Notes: a model not told the origin generated them from the sequence alone. Shown: positions 24,093 through 32,554, counted from the stretch's first letter. The stretch: DNA of 47,613 nt from an uncultured Clostridia bacterium (GCA_947165365.1 CAMVAF010000008.1:1-47613); one strand, 5' to 3'. Numbers and translations are program-made.

Positions 24093-24503
24093 ATGCGATA
24101 CCTTGGATTAGATTTAGGAACTAAAACTTTAGGAATTAGTATATCAAGTGGTGTTATTGCTAGTGTTTATGATACCATAAGACATAATGAAGAATATGAT
24201 ATGTTAATTGATAAAGTAATCGAAATTATTAATAAAGAACATATTGATAAGATTATCTTAGGTTATCCTAAAAATATGAATAATACTATTGGAGAAGCTG
24301 CTAAAAGAGTTTTAGATTTTAAAGAAAAATTAGAACATAAAACTGATAAAGAATTAATTCTTGAAGATGAAAGATTAACAAGTGTTGTAGCAAATAATGC
24401 TTTAATAGGAGCAGATATATCACGCCAAAAAAGAAAGAAAAAAGTTGATGGTGTTGCAAGTGTTATTATACTTTCAGCATATCTTGATAGAAAGGGAAAT
24501 TAA
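24093..24503 (+). CDS. ruvX: RuvX/YqgF-type Holliday junction resolvase
   Basis: RNase H-like nuclease family protein (YqgF), implicated in Holliday junction resolution and pre-16S rRNA processing. 136 residues. Seen: the first catalytic-Asp strand RYLGLDLGTKTLGISIS, the ILGYPKNMNNTIGEAA block (about residue 50-66), ILEDERLTSVVAN (second acidic residues) and KKKVDGVASVIILSAYLD with the last Asp. The start at 24093 has GGGTGA upstream; the ATG at 24081 of the same frame has none. It begins an operon with yrzB and mltG, the usual genomic order in Bacillota. Confidence 0.92.
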   Translation: MRYLGLDLGTKTLGISISSGVIASVYDTIRHNEEYDMLIDKVIEIINKEHIDKIILGYPKNMNNTIGEAAKRVLDFKEKLEHKTDKELILEDERLTSVVANNALIGADISRQKRKKKVDGVASVIILSAYLDRKGN

Positions 24504-24504
24504 A

Positions 24505-24783
24505 ATGGAAGAAAAAAATACGATTACGGTAAGAGATGAAAAAGGAAATAAAGTAGTTTGTGATATTTTATTTACATTTGATAATGAAGAAACAGGAAAG
24601 AGTTATATTGTTTATACAGATAATACGAAGGATAATAAGGGAAAAACGCAAGTTTATGCCTCAATTTATGATCCAAAAGATAAAGATATGAAATTAGAAG
24701 AAATTAAAACAGATAAAGAATGGCGTATTATAGAAAAAATTCTTGAAACAATTCAAGAAGAGGTAACTAATAAAGGTGAGTAG
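24505..24783 (+). CDS. yrzB: DUF1292 family protein
   Basis: A 92-residue acidic protein of the DUF1292 family, of unknown function and regularly found next to ruvX. Seen: ITVRDEKGNKVVCDILFTFDNEETGKSYIVYTD, with the family's L.TF....G..Y.VYTD pattern, and a C-terminal helix that carries EEIKTDKEWRIIEKILETI. The start is one base after the ruvX stop; AAAGGG upstream. No catalytic residues are suggested. The position in the operon is the best evidence for identity together with the sequence pattern. Confidence 0.85.
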   Translation: MEEKNTITVRDEKGNKVVCDILFTFDNEETGKSYIVYTDNTKDNKGKTQVYASIYDPKDKDMKLEEIKTDKEWRIIEKILETIQEEVTNKGE

Positions 24784-24785
24784 TT

Positions 24786-25856
24786 GTGAAAAAATTAAGA
24801 AATTTTATGATTATTTTTGTGATAATAATAGGAGTTCTTCTAATAGGTGGAGCCTTAGTCTTTAATCACTATACTAAAAGTATGGGAATAGATGAAAAAG
24901 TAGAAATTACTATTGAAAAAGGAACATCTCCATCTAAAATTGGAGAAATATTACATGATAATGGTTTAATTAGAAACGAAACATTTTATAAAGTATATTT
25001 AAAATTATTTAATGTCAGTGATTTAAAAGCTGGAAAATATGAACTTAATAAAAATATGTCTTTAGAAGAGATTCTTGCTAAACTAAAAGAAGGTAATAAC
25101 TTTAATGAAGATGAAATATCTCTAACATTTAGAGAAGGTATTAATATGCGTAGTATTGCTAAAGTAATAGCAAATGGTACTGATAACACTGAACAAGCAG
25201 TATTTGACTTATTAAAAAATGAAGAATATCTAAAAAAATTAATCAATGATTATTGGTTTATAACAGAAGATATATTAAATAAAGATATCTATTATTCTTT
25301 AGAAGGATACTTATATCCAGATACATATCGTTTTAATAACAAACAAGTAACTGTTGAAGAAATCTTTAATAAATTAATTAAAAAGATGGATAGTGTTTTA
25401 ACACCACTTAAAGAAAAAATAGAAAAATCAAGATTTAATGTTCATGAAGTATTAACCCTTGCTTCTATTGCTGAATTAGAATCAAAAGATAAAGAAGATT
25501 ATCGTGAAAAAATTATTAGTGTTTTTGCTAATAGATTAGATAAAAAAATGAGTTTAGGTAGTGATATAACAACAAGATATTCTGTTAAATTAGATGATAA
25601 AAGAGCTTTAAAGAAAAGCGAATATGCAACTGTTAATGCCTATAACACAAGAAGTGAAACAATGGCTGGAAAACTTCCAGCAGGACCTATTGCTATGCCA
25701 AGTTCATCTAGTATTTTAGCAGTTCTAAATTATCCTGTGACAGACTATTTATATTTTATTGCCAATATTCAAACAGGAGAAACATTCTTCTATTCGAAAT
25801 ATAGTGATTTTGAAAAGAAAAAACAAGAACTTTCTAAAGTAAATGGTAATTACTAG
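24786..25856 (+). CDS. mltG: endolytic murein transglycosylase MltG
   Basis: Membrane-anchored enzyme that cuts nascent peptidoglycan strands and sets glycan length. 356 residues: N-terminal helix (about residues 7-27), LysM-like region (EKGTSPSKIGEILHDNGLIRN, about 44-65), and the YceG catalytic domain with YPDTYRF (about 177) and LASIAELE (the Glu of ASIAE is catalytic, near residue 226), plus NAYNTR and GPIAMPSSSSI. The start codon is GTG, with AAGGTGAG 5 bases upstream. It overlaps the ribosome-binding site of the next gene. Typical operon position after ruvX-DUF1292. Confidence 0.93.
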   Translation: MKKLRNFMIIFVIIIGVLLIGGALVFNHYTKSMGIDEKVEITIEKGTSPSKIGEILHDNGLIRNETFYKVYLKLFNVSDLKAGKYELNKNMSLEEILAKLKEGNNFNEDEISLTFREGINMRSIAKVIANGTDNTEQAVFDLLKNEEYLKKLINDYWFITEDILNKDIYYSLEGYLYPDTYRFNNKQVTVEEIFNKLIKKMDSVLTPLKEKIEKSRFNVHEVLTLASIAELESKDKEDYREKIISVFANRLDKKMSLGSDITTRYSVKLDDKRALKKSEYATVNAYNTRSETMAGKLPAGPIAMPSSSSILAVLNYPVTDYLYFIANIQTGETFFYSKYSDFEKKKQELSKVNGNY

Positions 25857-25863
25857 GAGGATT

Positions 25864-26448
25864 ATGGAAGAAGAAATTAAGAGAATAAAAAATTATGCTA
25901 AAGAAGAAAATATTCCTATTATGCAAGATGAGGGTATAGAATTCTTAACATCATTTATTGAAAAAAAGCAAATTAAAGAAATCCTAGAAATAGGTACTGC
26001 TATTGGATATTCGGCAATTATGATGGCAAGTGTTTCTAAAGATATTCATGTAACTACCATTGAAAGAGATGAAGAAAGATACTTAGAAGCCTTAAAAAAT
26101 ATTAAAAAATGTCATTTAGAAGACCGTATTACATTAATCTTTAATGAAGCCTTAAATGTTGAAATCACTGATCAATATGATTTAATATTTATTGACGCTG
26201 CTAAAGGTAAAAATATTGATTTCTTTAATAAATTTGAAAAGAATTTAAAAGAATTTGGTTATATCATTACTGATAATATGGGATTCCATGGTTATGTAGA
26301 AATGAATGAAGAAGAAATACCAAGTAAAAATATTTTAGGTATTGTAAGAAAAATTAAAGAATATATATATTTCTTAGAAAACAATATGACTTATAAAACA
26401 GTCATATATAAAATAGGCGATGGTATCGCTGTAACTGAAAGAAGGTAA
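25864..26448 (+). CDS. trmR: tRNA 5-hydroxyuridine methyltransferase (YrrM/TrmR)
   Basis: SAM-dependent O-methyltransferase of the YrrM type. In Bacillus subtilis TrmR methylates 5-hydroxyuridine at tRNA position 34 to mo5U. 194 residues. Seen: EILEIGTAIGYSAIMMA (SAM-binding glycine motif near residue 39), TTIERDEERYLEA (acidic residue after strand 2), LIFIDAAKGKN with the metal-binding Asp (about residue 115) and TDNMGFHG. The start at 25864 has TAGGAGG 3 bases before it; the upstream in-frame ATG at 25843 lies in mltG. It is followed by two U32-family genes that make the 5-hydroxyl group, as in B. subtilis yrrMNO, which supports this role. Confidence 0.85.
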   Translation: MEEEIKRIKNYAKEENIPIMQDEGIEFLTSFIEKKQIKEILEIGTAIGYSAIMMASVSKDIHVTTIERDEERYLEALKNIKKCHLEDRITLIFNEALNVEITDQYDLIFIDAAKGKNIDFFNKFEKNLKEFGYIITDNMGFHGYVEMNEEEIPSKNILGIVRKIKEYIYFLENNMTYKTVIYKIGDGIAVTERR

Positions 26449-26451
26449 AAA

Positions 26452-27309
26452 ATGCAAGTTTTAGTTGGTTTAAATAATAGAAATATTTCTAATTATTTAA
26501 ATTATACTAATTCTTTTATTATCGGATTAAAAGATTTTAGTATTAATTATTTAGAATTAGAAATAGATGAAATAAAAAAAATTAAAAAGGATTATCCAAA
26601 TATTAATTTATTTGTCTCTATTAATGCTAATATTTTTAATAAAGATTTGAAAATATTAGAAAATAATTTATGTGAATTAGATAAATTAAATATCAGTGGA
26701 ATAGTCTTTTATGATATATCTATTCTTTCTTTAAAAGAAAAATTAAGTCTTAAAACACCACTAGTTTGGTCACAAGAACATATGACAACAAATTATAATA
26801 CATGTAACTATTTCTATGATAAAGGGTGTGAATATGTCTATTTATCCAGTGAAATAACCGAAAGTGAGATTAAAGAAATTAAAGAAAAATCTAAAATAAA
26901 GATTATTTCTTTCTTTTTTGGATATCCTGAAGTATCCTTTTCTAAAAGAAATTTATTAACTAATTATTTTCTATATCATCATAAAAATAAAGAAAAAGAA
27001 GTATATGAAATAAAAACAGATGATGATACATATCTAATTAAAGAAAATAAATTAGGTACAAGAATTACCCATGGTAAAATATTAAATGGAATTATTCCTT
27101 TTAAAAACCTAAGTGATGATGTATCTTTTGGAATATTAAATGAAGATAATATAGATCATGAATTATTTCTTAAAGTATTAGAAATCTTTAAAGATGTTTT
27201 AGAAAATAAAAAAGATTCTAAAAAAGCCCAAGAAGAAATTTCTAAATTATTTTCAAATAGTGATGATGGTTTCTTTTATAAGAAAACAATTTATAAGGTG
27301 AAAGAATGA
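26452..27309 (+). CDS. trhP1: U32 peptidase-family protein, short form (YrrN-like)
   Basis: 285 residues. Homologue of B. subtilis YrrN, which with YrrO (TrhP1/TrhP2) is needed for prephenate-dependent hydroxylation of uridine 34 in tRNA; the historical name is peptidase U32. Seen: GLKDFSINYLELEIDE near the N-terminus, the repeating TIM-barrel-like strands KIIISFFFGYPE and the GTRITHGKILNG block. It has the family's barrel-like pattern but lacks the cysteine cluster of its downstream partner. Its stop overlaps the next start (ATGA). Sits between trmR and the YrrO-like gene, matching the B. subtilis order. Confidence 0.78.
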   Translation: MQVLVGLNNRNISNYLNYTNSFIIGLKDFSINYLELEIDEIKKIKKDYPNINLFVSINANIFNKDLKILENNLCELDKLNISGIVFYDISILSLKEKLSLKTPLVWSQEHMTTNYNTCNYFYDKGCEYVYLSSEITESEIKEIKEKSKIKIISFFFGYPEVSFSKRNLLTNYFLYHHKNKEKEVYEIKTDDDTYLIKENKLGTRITHGKILNGIIPFKNLSDDVSFGILNEDNIDHELFLKVLEIFKDVLENKKDSKKAQEEISKLFSNSDDGFFYKKTIYKVKE

Positions 27310-28481
27310 GAAAGATAGAATTATTAAGTCCTGCAGGGGACTTAGAAAGATTAAAAATAGCCCTTTTATATGGTGCTGATGCTGTATATATTGGTGGAAA
27401 AGAATATTCCTTAAGAGCTAATGCTAATAATTTTAGTACCCGCGAAATAAAAGAAGGATGTGCTTTTGCCCATAATCTTCATAAAAAAGTATATTTAACA
27501 TTAAACATTGTTTTTCATAATGAAGATATTGATGGGGTATATGATTATATCAAAGAAGTAGTAGAAGCCGGAATTGACGCTTTTATTGTTAGTGATTTAT
27601 TTATTGTATCATATATCAAAAAGAACTTTCCAAATGTTGAAGTACATCTAAGTACTCAAAGTTCAGTTACTAATTATGAATCAGTATCATATTTACAAAA
27701 AGAAGGAATAGACCGTGTAGTTTTAGCAAGAGAAGTAGGTAAAGACGATATTAAAGAAATCTATGATAAAACTAAAATTGATATTGAGTGTTTCATCCAT
27801 GGAGCAATGTGTACATTCTATTCAGGACGTTGCGTTTTATCCAATTACGCTACTGGAAGAGATTCCAATCGTGGAGGTTGTGCGCAAGTATGTCGTTTTA
27901 ACTTTACCTTAGATGATAAACCATTTACGATGGCTGTCAAAGATTTAAATTTATCATATTATATTAAAGACATGATAGAAATAGAAGTAAGAAGTTTAAA
28001 AATAGAAGGAAGAATGCGTTCAGCATATTACTTAGCAACAGTCCTTTCAAGTTACCGAAGAATAATTGATAGTTATTATGATGGTACTTTAAATGATATT
28101 TTATTAGAAAAAGAAAATAAAATATTAAAAAGAGTATCTAATCGTGATAATTCATCTCATTTCTTCCCTAAAGAAGCAGATCTTACTGATCAATACTATT
28201 CTGGTCATTGGGAAATATCAAATCAAGATTATTTAGCATATGTTATTAATTATGATAAAGACAAAAAATTATGTGAAATATATCAAAGAAATTATTTTAA
28301 AATAGGTGATACAGTAGAAATCTTTATGCCAAGTGGCAAAGTTATTCACTTTAATGTGGATAATTTATATAATGAAAAAATGGAAAAAATAGATACTGCT
28401 AATCATGCTAATGAAAAATTATATTTTTATATTGATGAAGAGATAGAACCATCATCAATGATAAGGAGATTTTATGTTTAA
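27306..28481 (+). CDS. trhP2: U32 peptidase-family tRNA hydroxylase (YrrO-like)
   Basis: 391 residues. Core sequence ELLSPAGDLERLKIALLYGADAVYIGG at the N-terminus is a signature of the U32 family. Four Cys that could hold an iron-sulfur cluster lie at ECFIHGAMC (two), SGRCVLS and GGCAQVC (two more); the set is complete. Residues about 220-240 carry SLKIEGRMRSAYY, typical of YegQ/YrrO. It overlaps the upstream gene by four bases and the downstream dGTPase-type gene by eight. Function as tRNA 5-hydroxyuridine synthase (TrhP2) is inferred from the family and operon context. Confidence 0.82.
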   Translation: MRKIELLSPAGDLERLKIALLYGADAVYIGGKEYSLRANANNFSTREIKEGCAFAHNLHKKVYLTLNIVFHNEDIDGVYDYIKEVVEAGIDAFIVSDLFIVSYIKKNFPNVEVHLSTQSSVTNYESVSYLQKEGIDRVVLAREVGKDDIKEIYDKTKIDIECFIHGAMCTFYSGRCVLSNYATGRDSNRGGCAQVCRFNFTLDDKPFTMAVKDLNLSYYIKDMIEIEVRSLKIEGRMRSAYYLATVLSSYRRIIDSYYDGTLNDILLEKENKILKRVSNRDNSSHFFPKEADLTDQYYSGHWEISNQDYLAYVINYDKDKKLCEIYQRNYFKIGDTVEIFMPSGKVIHFNVDNLYNEKMEKIDTANHANEKLYFYIDEEIEPSSMIRRFYV

Positions 28482-29568
28482 TAAAGAAGAAAATTTAAGT
28501 CCTTTTGCCACACTATCAAAAGATGGTGAAAGACTATTTCCTGAAGAGAGTGATTTTAGACCAATATTTTATCGTGATATAGATAGAATAATTAATTATG
28601 CATCATTTACAAGATACAAAAATAAAACGCAAGTATTTTCTTTTTACGGAAATGATAATATTCAAACAAGAATGATGCATGTCTTATTAGTAAGTAAAAT
28701 AGCAAGAACTATAGGTAGATGCCTAAATTTAAATGAAGATTTAATAGAAGCCATCGCTCTTGCTCATGATATAGGTCATTCTCCCATAGGTCATGTTGGT
28801 GAAAAAATATTAAATGAAATAAGTATTAGAGAATTAGATCAAGTATTCATGCATAATATTTTTGGTGTTAGAAATTATTTGTTTTTAGAGCGTGATGGAA
28901 AAGGCGCTAATCTATCTATTCAAGTTATGGATGGTATCCTTTGTCATAATGGAGAAATCTTATCAAATATTTATAGACCAGAAAAGAAAACTAAGGAAAA
29001 ATTCTTAAAAGATTATTATGATGCTTATAATATGCATAAACATAAAATAGAACTTAATCCCATGACTCTAGAAGGTTGTGTTGTAAAACTAACTGATGTT
29101 ATTAGTTACTCAGGAAGAGACCTGGAAGATGCTATAAGACTAAATTTTATTTCTAGAGATGAAATACCTAAAGAAATAAAAGAAGTTTTAGGTGATAACA
29201 ATCGTGATATTGTAAATACATTAGTATGTGATGTTATAAAAAATAGTAAAAATCAAAATTATATAAAATTAAGTGAAGATATTTATCAAGCGTTATCTAG
29301 TTTGGTAAAATTTAATTATGAACATATATATAATAAAGCTAATACAAAAGAAAAATTGGCTTATTATCATGATGTTTTTAATGAAGTATATAACTATTAT
29401 TTAAATGATTTAAAAAATAATAATCAAAATAGTAGAATATATTTAAATTATTTAAATAAAATGGATAATGAATATCTAAATAACAAAAAAGAACAAATTG
29501 TTCTTGATTATATTGCTTTAATGACAGATGAATACTTAATAAAAGAATATGATTTAATAAAAAAATAA
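28474..29568 (+). CDS. dGTP triphosphohydrolase-type HD protein
   Basis: 364 residues. N-terminal half has the dNTPase HD layout: TRMMHVLLVSKIARTIGRCLNL, then ALAHDIGHSPIGHVGE (about residues 91-106; His-Asp pair), the CHNGE loop and EGCVVKLTDVISYSGRDLEDAI (Asp of the HD metal site near 209). It would hydrolyse dGTP or other dNTPs to deoxynucleoside plus triphosphate, or act as a regulator. The start follows AAGGAG and overlaps the U32 gene by eight bases, so it is in the same operon. It is distinct from the 192-residue HD protein at 6.6 kb. The substrate is not provable from sequence. Confidence 0.8.
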   Translation: MFNKEENLSPFATLSKDGERLFPEESDFRPIFYRDIDRIINYASFTRYKNKTQVFSFYGNDNIQTRMMHVLLVSKIARTIGRCLNLNEDLIEAIALAHDIGHSPIGHVGEKILNEISIRELDQVFMHNIFGVRNYLFLERDGKGANLSIQVMDGILCHNGEILSNIYRPEKKTKEKFLKDYYDAYNMHKHKIELNPMTLEGCVVKLTDVISYSGRDLEDAIRLNFISRDEIPKEIKEVLGDNNRDIVNTLVCDVIKNSKNQNYIKLSEDIYQALSSLVKFNYEHIYNKANTKEKLAYYHDVFNEVYNYYLNDLKNNNQNSRIYLNYLNKMDNEYLNNKKEQIVLDYIALMTDEYLIKEYDLIKK

Positions 29569-29604
29569 TTAATTTGCATTCAAAATAATTTGTATAAAAA
29601 ATAA

Positions 29605-29633
29605 TTGACTTTTAAGGTCAGTTATAATATAAT
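29605..29633 (+). promoter_or_regulatory. promoter of greA with overlapping palindrome
   Basis: TTGACT (29605-29610) and TATAAT (29628-29633) with a 17-base spacer. A near-palindrome TGACTTTTAAGGTCA (29606-29620, one mismatched pair) covers the -35. Confidence 0.65.
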
Positions 29634-29662
29634 GTATAAGTATATTTAAGTGAGGGATAACT

Positions 29663-30139
29663 ATGGAAAAAAATAAAACACTTTTAACTAGTCAAGGATA
29701 TCAAGAATTAAAAGATGAACTTGATCATTTAATAAATGTTAAACGTCCAGAAAATATAAAAGCTATTAAAGATGCAAGAAGCTTAGGAGATTTATCAGAA
29801 AATGCTGATTATGATGCAGCAAGAAATGAACAAGCTGAAATTGAAGGAAGAATTAAACAATTAGAAAAATTACTTGAAAATGTTGAAATAATTGATAGTT
29901 TAAAACAAGATAAAGGTATTGTTAATATTGGTAATACAGTAGAAATTAAGTATATGGATGATTCAGATGATGTTGAAGAATATCAAATAGTAGGAAGTCA
30001 AGAAGCAGATCCATTTGCTTGTAAAATTTCTAATGAAAGTCCAATTGCCAAAGCTCTTCTAAATAGAAAAGTAGGAGATATCGTTGATGTCGAAAGTCCA
30101 AATGGCGTTTATCAAATAGAAATAACAAGTATTAAATAA
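29663..30139 (+). CDS. greA: transcription elongation factor GreA
   Basis: Rescues backtracked RNA polymerase by stimulating transcript cleavage. 158 residues: an N-terminal coiled coil (about residues 10-75, with SLGDLSENADYDAARNEQAEIEGRI, the acidic-tip Asp/Glu being the functional residues at about 43-46) and a C-terminal globular domain with DPFACKISNESPIAKALLNRKVGD. The start follows a GAGGG sequence. It stands between the tRNA-modification operon and tRNA-Lys and has its own promoter. Confidence 0.95.
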   Translation: MEKNKTLLTSQGYQELKDELDHLINVKRPENIKAIKDARSLGDLSENADYDAARNEQAEIEGRIKQLEKLLENVEIIDSLKQDKGIVNIGNTVEIKYMDDSDDVEEYQIVGSQEADPFACKISNESPIAKALLNRKVGDIVDVESPNGVYQIEITSIK

Positions 30140-30145
30140 AATCTA

Positions 30146-30174
30146 TTGACACTAAACAATATTTTTAATAAAAT
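30146..30174 (+). promoter_or_regulatory. promoter of tRNA-Lys
   Basis: TTGACA (30146-30151) and TAAAAT (30169-30174) with a 17-base spacer, 18 bases before the tRNA. A 13-bp inverted repeat (30151-30163 with 30175-30187) flanks the -10. Confidence 0.75.
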
Positions 30175-30192
30175 AATATTGTTTAGTTATAT

Positions 30193-30268
30193 GTCTGGCT
30201 AGCTCAGTTGGTAGAGCAACTGACTCTTAATCAGTGGGTCTAGGGTTCGAATCCCTAGCTGGACACCA
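30193..30268 (+). tRNA. tRNA-Lys (anticodon CTT)
   Basis: Full cloverleaf: acceptor GTCTGGC/GCTGGAC (two G-U pairs), D arm GCTC...GAGC, anticodon stem ACTGA/TCAGT with loop CTCTTAA (anticodon CTT), T stem TAGGG/CCCTA with the normal TTCGAAT loop, discriminator A and encoded CCA at 30266-30268. Confidence 0.97.
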
Positions 30269-30280
30269 TATTGTAATATT

Positions 30281-30306
30281 ATCACGAGTAATCGTGATTT
30301 TTTTTT
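30281..30306 (+). terminator. intrinsic terminator of tRNA-Lys
   Basis: ATCACGA and TCGTGAT form a perfect 7-bp stem (loop GTAA) followed by eight T residues. Confidence 0.88.
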
Positions 30307-30323
30307 CTTTTTTATAAAATCAA

Positions 30324-30362
30324 GTAAATGTATTTACATATTATTAGAAAATAATTTATAAT
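30324..30362 (+). promoter_or_regulatory. nadE promoter with overlapping palindromic operator candidate
   Basis: TTTACA (30333-30338) and TATAAT (30357-30362) with an 18-base spacer, ahead of nadE. GTAAATGTATTTAC (30324-30337) is a perfect palindrome (6-bp arms) that covers the -35; a further GTAAAT half-site lies at 30363-30368. Confidence 0.55.
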
Positions 30363-30378
30363 GTAAATAGGAGATAAT

Positions 30379-31161
30379 ATGTGTTTTAATGAAGAAAAAA
30401 TAGTAAATGAAATAATTCATTTTATTAGAAATTATTTTAAAGATAATAAATTAAAAGGGGTAGTTATTGGTATATCAGGTGGAAAAGATTCTGCCGTGGT
30501 TGCAACACTATTTACCAAAGCGTTAGGTCATGATAATGTTGAAGGAATATGGATGCCATGCAATTCAAATACTGAAGACTATCAAGATGCCAAATTATTA
30601 TGTAATAAATTAAAAATTAATTTAAATGAATTTGATTTAACTAATATCTATAATTTATTTAATGATAATATAGATTGTAATATTAAGAAAACATCTCTTA
30701 TTGATGCTAATATTAATCTTAAACCACGTCTTCGGATGACTACTTTATATTATTACGCTAGTATTTTATCTAAAACAAAAAATGGTACCTATATCGTAGC
30801 AGGAACTAGCAATAAATCAGAATTATATGTTGGCTATTTTACAAAAGGTGGAGATAATTCTTGTGATATCGAAATCCTTAGTGATTTGACTGTAACTGAA
30901 GTAATAAAAATAGGAGAATATTTAAAAATACCAGATAAAATAATCCATAAAATACCAAATGACGGTCTATCAAATCAAACAGATGAAGAAAAACTAGGTG
31001 TAACATATCATGATATAGATTTATTTATTAATAATGAATTATCTTCTATTAATATCGAAAATCAAAATAAAATAGTTAAATTACATAATAATAATCTTCA
31101 TAAATTTACAAGAGCTAAATATAGAAAGGATAATAATGAAAATAGGAATATTTGTAGGTAG
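30379..31161 (+). CDS. nadE: NAD synthetase (ammonia dependent)
   Basis: Last step of NAD synthesis: amidates nicotinate adenine dinucleotide using ATP and ammonia. 260 residues without a glutaminase domain, so the ammonia-dependent form. Seen: the ATP-pyrophosphatase P-loop GISGGKDSAVVA (about 34-45), KPRLRMTTLYYYAS, and VAGTSNKSELYVGYFTKGGDNSCDIE (substrate block near 140-165), KIPNDGL. AGGAG precedes the start. It overlaps the start of nadD by 26 bases and begins the nadE-nadD-nadK operon. Confidence 0.93.
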   Translation: MCFNEEKIVNEIIHFIRNYFKDNKLKGVVIGISGGKDSAVVATLFTKALGHDNVEGIWMPCNSNTEDYQDAKLLCNKLKINLNEFDLTNIYNLFNDNIDCNIKKTSLIDANINLKPRLRMTTLYYYASILSKTKNGTYIVAGTSNKSELYVGYFTKGGDNSCDIEILSDLTVTEVIKIGEYLKIPDKIIHKIPNDGLSNQTDEEKLGVTYHDIDLFINNELSSINIENQNKIVKLHNNNLHKFTRAKYRKDNNENRNICR

Positions 31162-31702
31162 TTTTAATCCTCCTCATAAAGGACATATTAATATTATTAA
31201 TCATTTAATAGATAATAATATTTTAGATAAAATAATTGTTGTTCCAACTGGTAACTATTGGGATAAACAAGATTTAATTGATATCAAAGATCGTATTAAT
31301 ATGTTAAAGTTTTTTGAATCAGAAAAAATAGTAATTGATAATAAACATAATGATATTAAATATACCTACCAAATTATGAAGGATTTTTCTAAAGAATATA
31401 AGACTGACCAATTATCACTAATTATTGGCGCTGATAATATTATTAATTTTAATAAATGGAAAAACTATCAAGAATTATTAAAGTATAACTTAATAATTAT
31501 GCCAAGAAATAATATTGATATATCTAAATATTTAATAGAATATCATATTAAAAATTATTTAATTATAGATAATTATCCTTATATTGACATATCATCATCC
31601 ATTATTAGAAATAAAATAAATAATAAGTATTTAGATAAAAGAGTATTAAATTATATTAAAGAAAATAAATTATATTTAAAAAGAGGTATATATGAAAATT
31701 AA
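31136..31702 (+). CDS. nadD: nicotinate-nucleotide adenylyltransferase
   Basis: Joins nicotinate mononucleotide and ATP to form nicotinate adenine dinucleotide, the substrate of nadE encoded upstream. 188 residues: N-terminal nucleotidyltransferase motif GIFVGSFNPPHKGHINII (GSFNPPHKGH), the VPTGNYWDKQ segment, LIIGADNIINFNKW and the C-terminal ISSSIIRNKI box. It starts inside the end of nadE and ends 11 bases into nadK, so the three genes are tightly coupled. The AAAGGATAAT sequence just before the ATG serves as its ribosome-binding site. Confidence 0.92.
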   Translation: MKIGIFVGSFNPPHKGHINIINHLIDNNILDKIIVVPTGNYWDKQDLIDIKDRINMLKFFESEKIVIDNKHNDIKYTYQIMKDFSKEYKTDQLSLIIGADNIINFNKWKNYQELLKYNLIIMPRNNIDISKYLIEYHIKNYLIIDNYPYIDISSSIIRNKINNKYLDKRVLNYIKENKLYLKRGIYEN

Positions 31703-32483
31703 TAAAGTTAAATTATATGTGAATAATGATTTAAAATCACTTGAAGTATCCAAAAAACTTCAAGAAGAATTATCTAAATATCATTTTGAGATAACCAATA
31801 ATAATTATGAACTTGCGATAAGCATCGGTGGAGATGGAAGTTTTCTAAGAATGGTAAGGGAAAATAACTTTAATGATAAGATATTTTATATTGGAGTAAA
31901 TTCAGGAACCCTAGGTTTTTTACAAGAAATTGATATTAAAGATACCATTAATTTTGTTAAAAGATTACACGATGAAGACTATAAAATTGAAGAATTATCT
32001 TTTGAAGAAAATATTATCTATACTAATCATTATGAATATAAATATCATAGTTTAAATGAAATTGTTATTAGAAAAAGTGATTTCTCTATTTTTAAAAGTA
32101 ATATATTTATCGATAATGAATTATTAGAAAACTTTAGTGGAGATGGAATACTTGTTAGTACATCAACAGGTTCTACAGCATATAACATGTCTTTTAATGG
32201 ACCAATTGTATATAATAGTTTAGATACTCTTGTTTTAACACCCATCGCTCCTTTAAATAATAAAGTATATTCATCTCTTACAAATCCATTAATTGTTCCA
32301 AGTGATAAAGAAATAATTATTGTACCACATGATCAAAAATTATTTCTTATGATAGATGGAAATATTAAAGAATTAGATAATATTTCTAAAATAAAAGTTA
32401 AAACATCATCTAAAAAGATAAAATGTCTTAGAATGAATGATTTTCATTTTATTAGAGTTATTCGAAATAAAATTATCAAATAA
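31692..32483 (+). CDS. nadK: NAD kinase
   Basis: Phosphorylates NAD to NADP. 263 residues. Seen: the ATP-binding GGDGSFLRMV (about residues 46-55), NSGTLGFLQE, the hallmark SGDGILVSTSTGSTAYNMSFNGP (about 150-172) and LTPIAPL. It overlaps nadD by eleven bases and closes the operon. An inverted repeat at 32482-32515 follows and may end the transcript. Confidence 0.94.
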   Translation: MKINKVKLYVNNDLKSLEVSKKLQEELSKYHFEITNNNYELAISIGGDGSFLRMVRENNFNDKIFYIGVNSGTLGFLQEIDIKDTINFVKRLHDEDYKIEELSFEENIIYTNHYEYKYHSLNEIVIRKSDFSIFKSNIFIDNELLENFSGDGILVSTSTGSTAYNMSFNGPIVYNSLDTLVLTPIAPLNNKVYSSLTNPLIVPSDKEIIIVPHDQKLFLMIDGNIKELDNISKIKVKTSSKKIKCLRMNDFHFIRVIRNKIIK

Positions 32484-32532
32484 TAAATGTCAGTTTACAC
32501 AAATTGACATTTATTTAAAAATGTGATATAAT
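32482..32532 (+). promoter_or_regulatory. inverted repeat and promoter between nadK and the GGDEF operon
   Basis: AATAAATGTCA (32482-32492) and TGACATTTATT (32505-32515) are a perfect 11-bp inverted repeat; only weak T follows, so termination of nadK is possible but not clear. TTGACA (32504-32509) inside the right arm and TATAAT (32527-32532) with a 17-base spacer make a consensus promoter for the next genes. The repeat therefore covers the -35 and could be an operator. Confidence 0.65.
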
Positions 32533-32554
32533 TTGTCAAGAAAAAAGGGGTATT

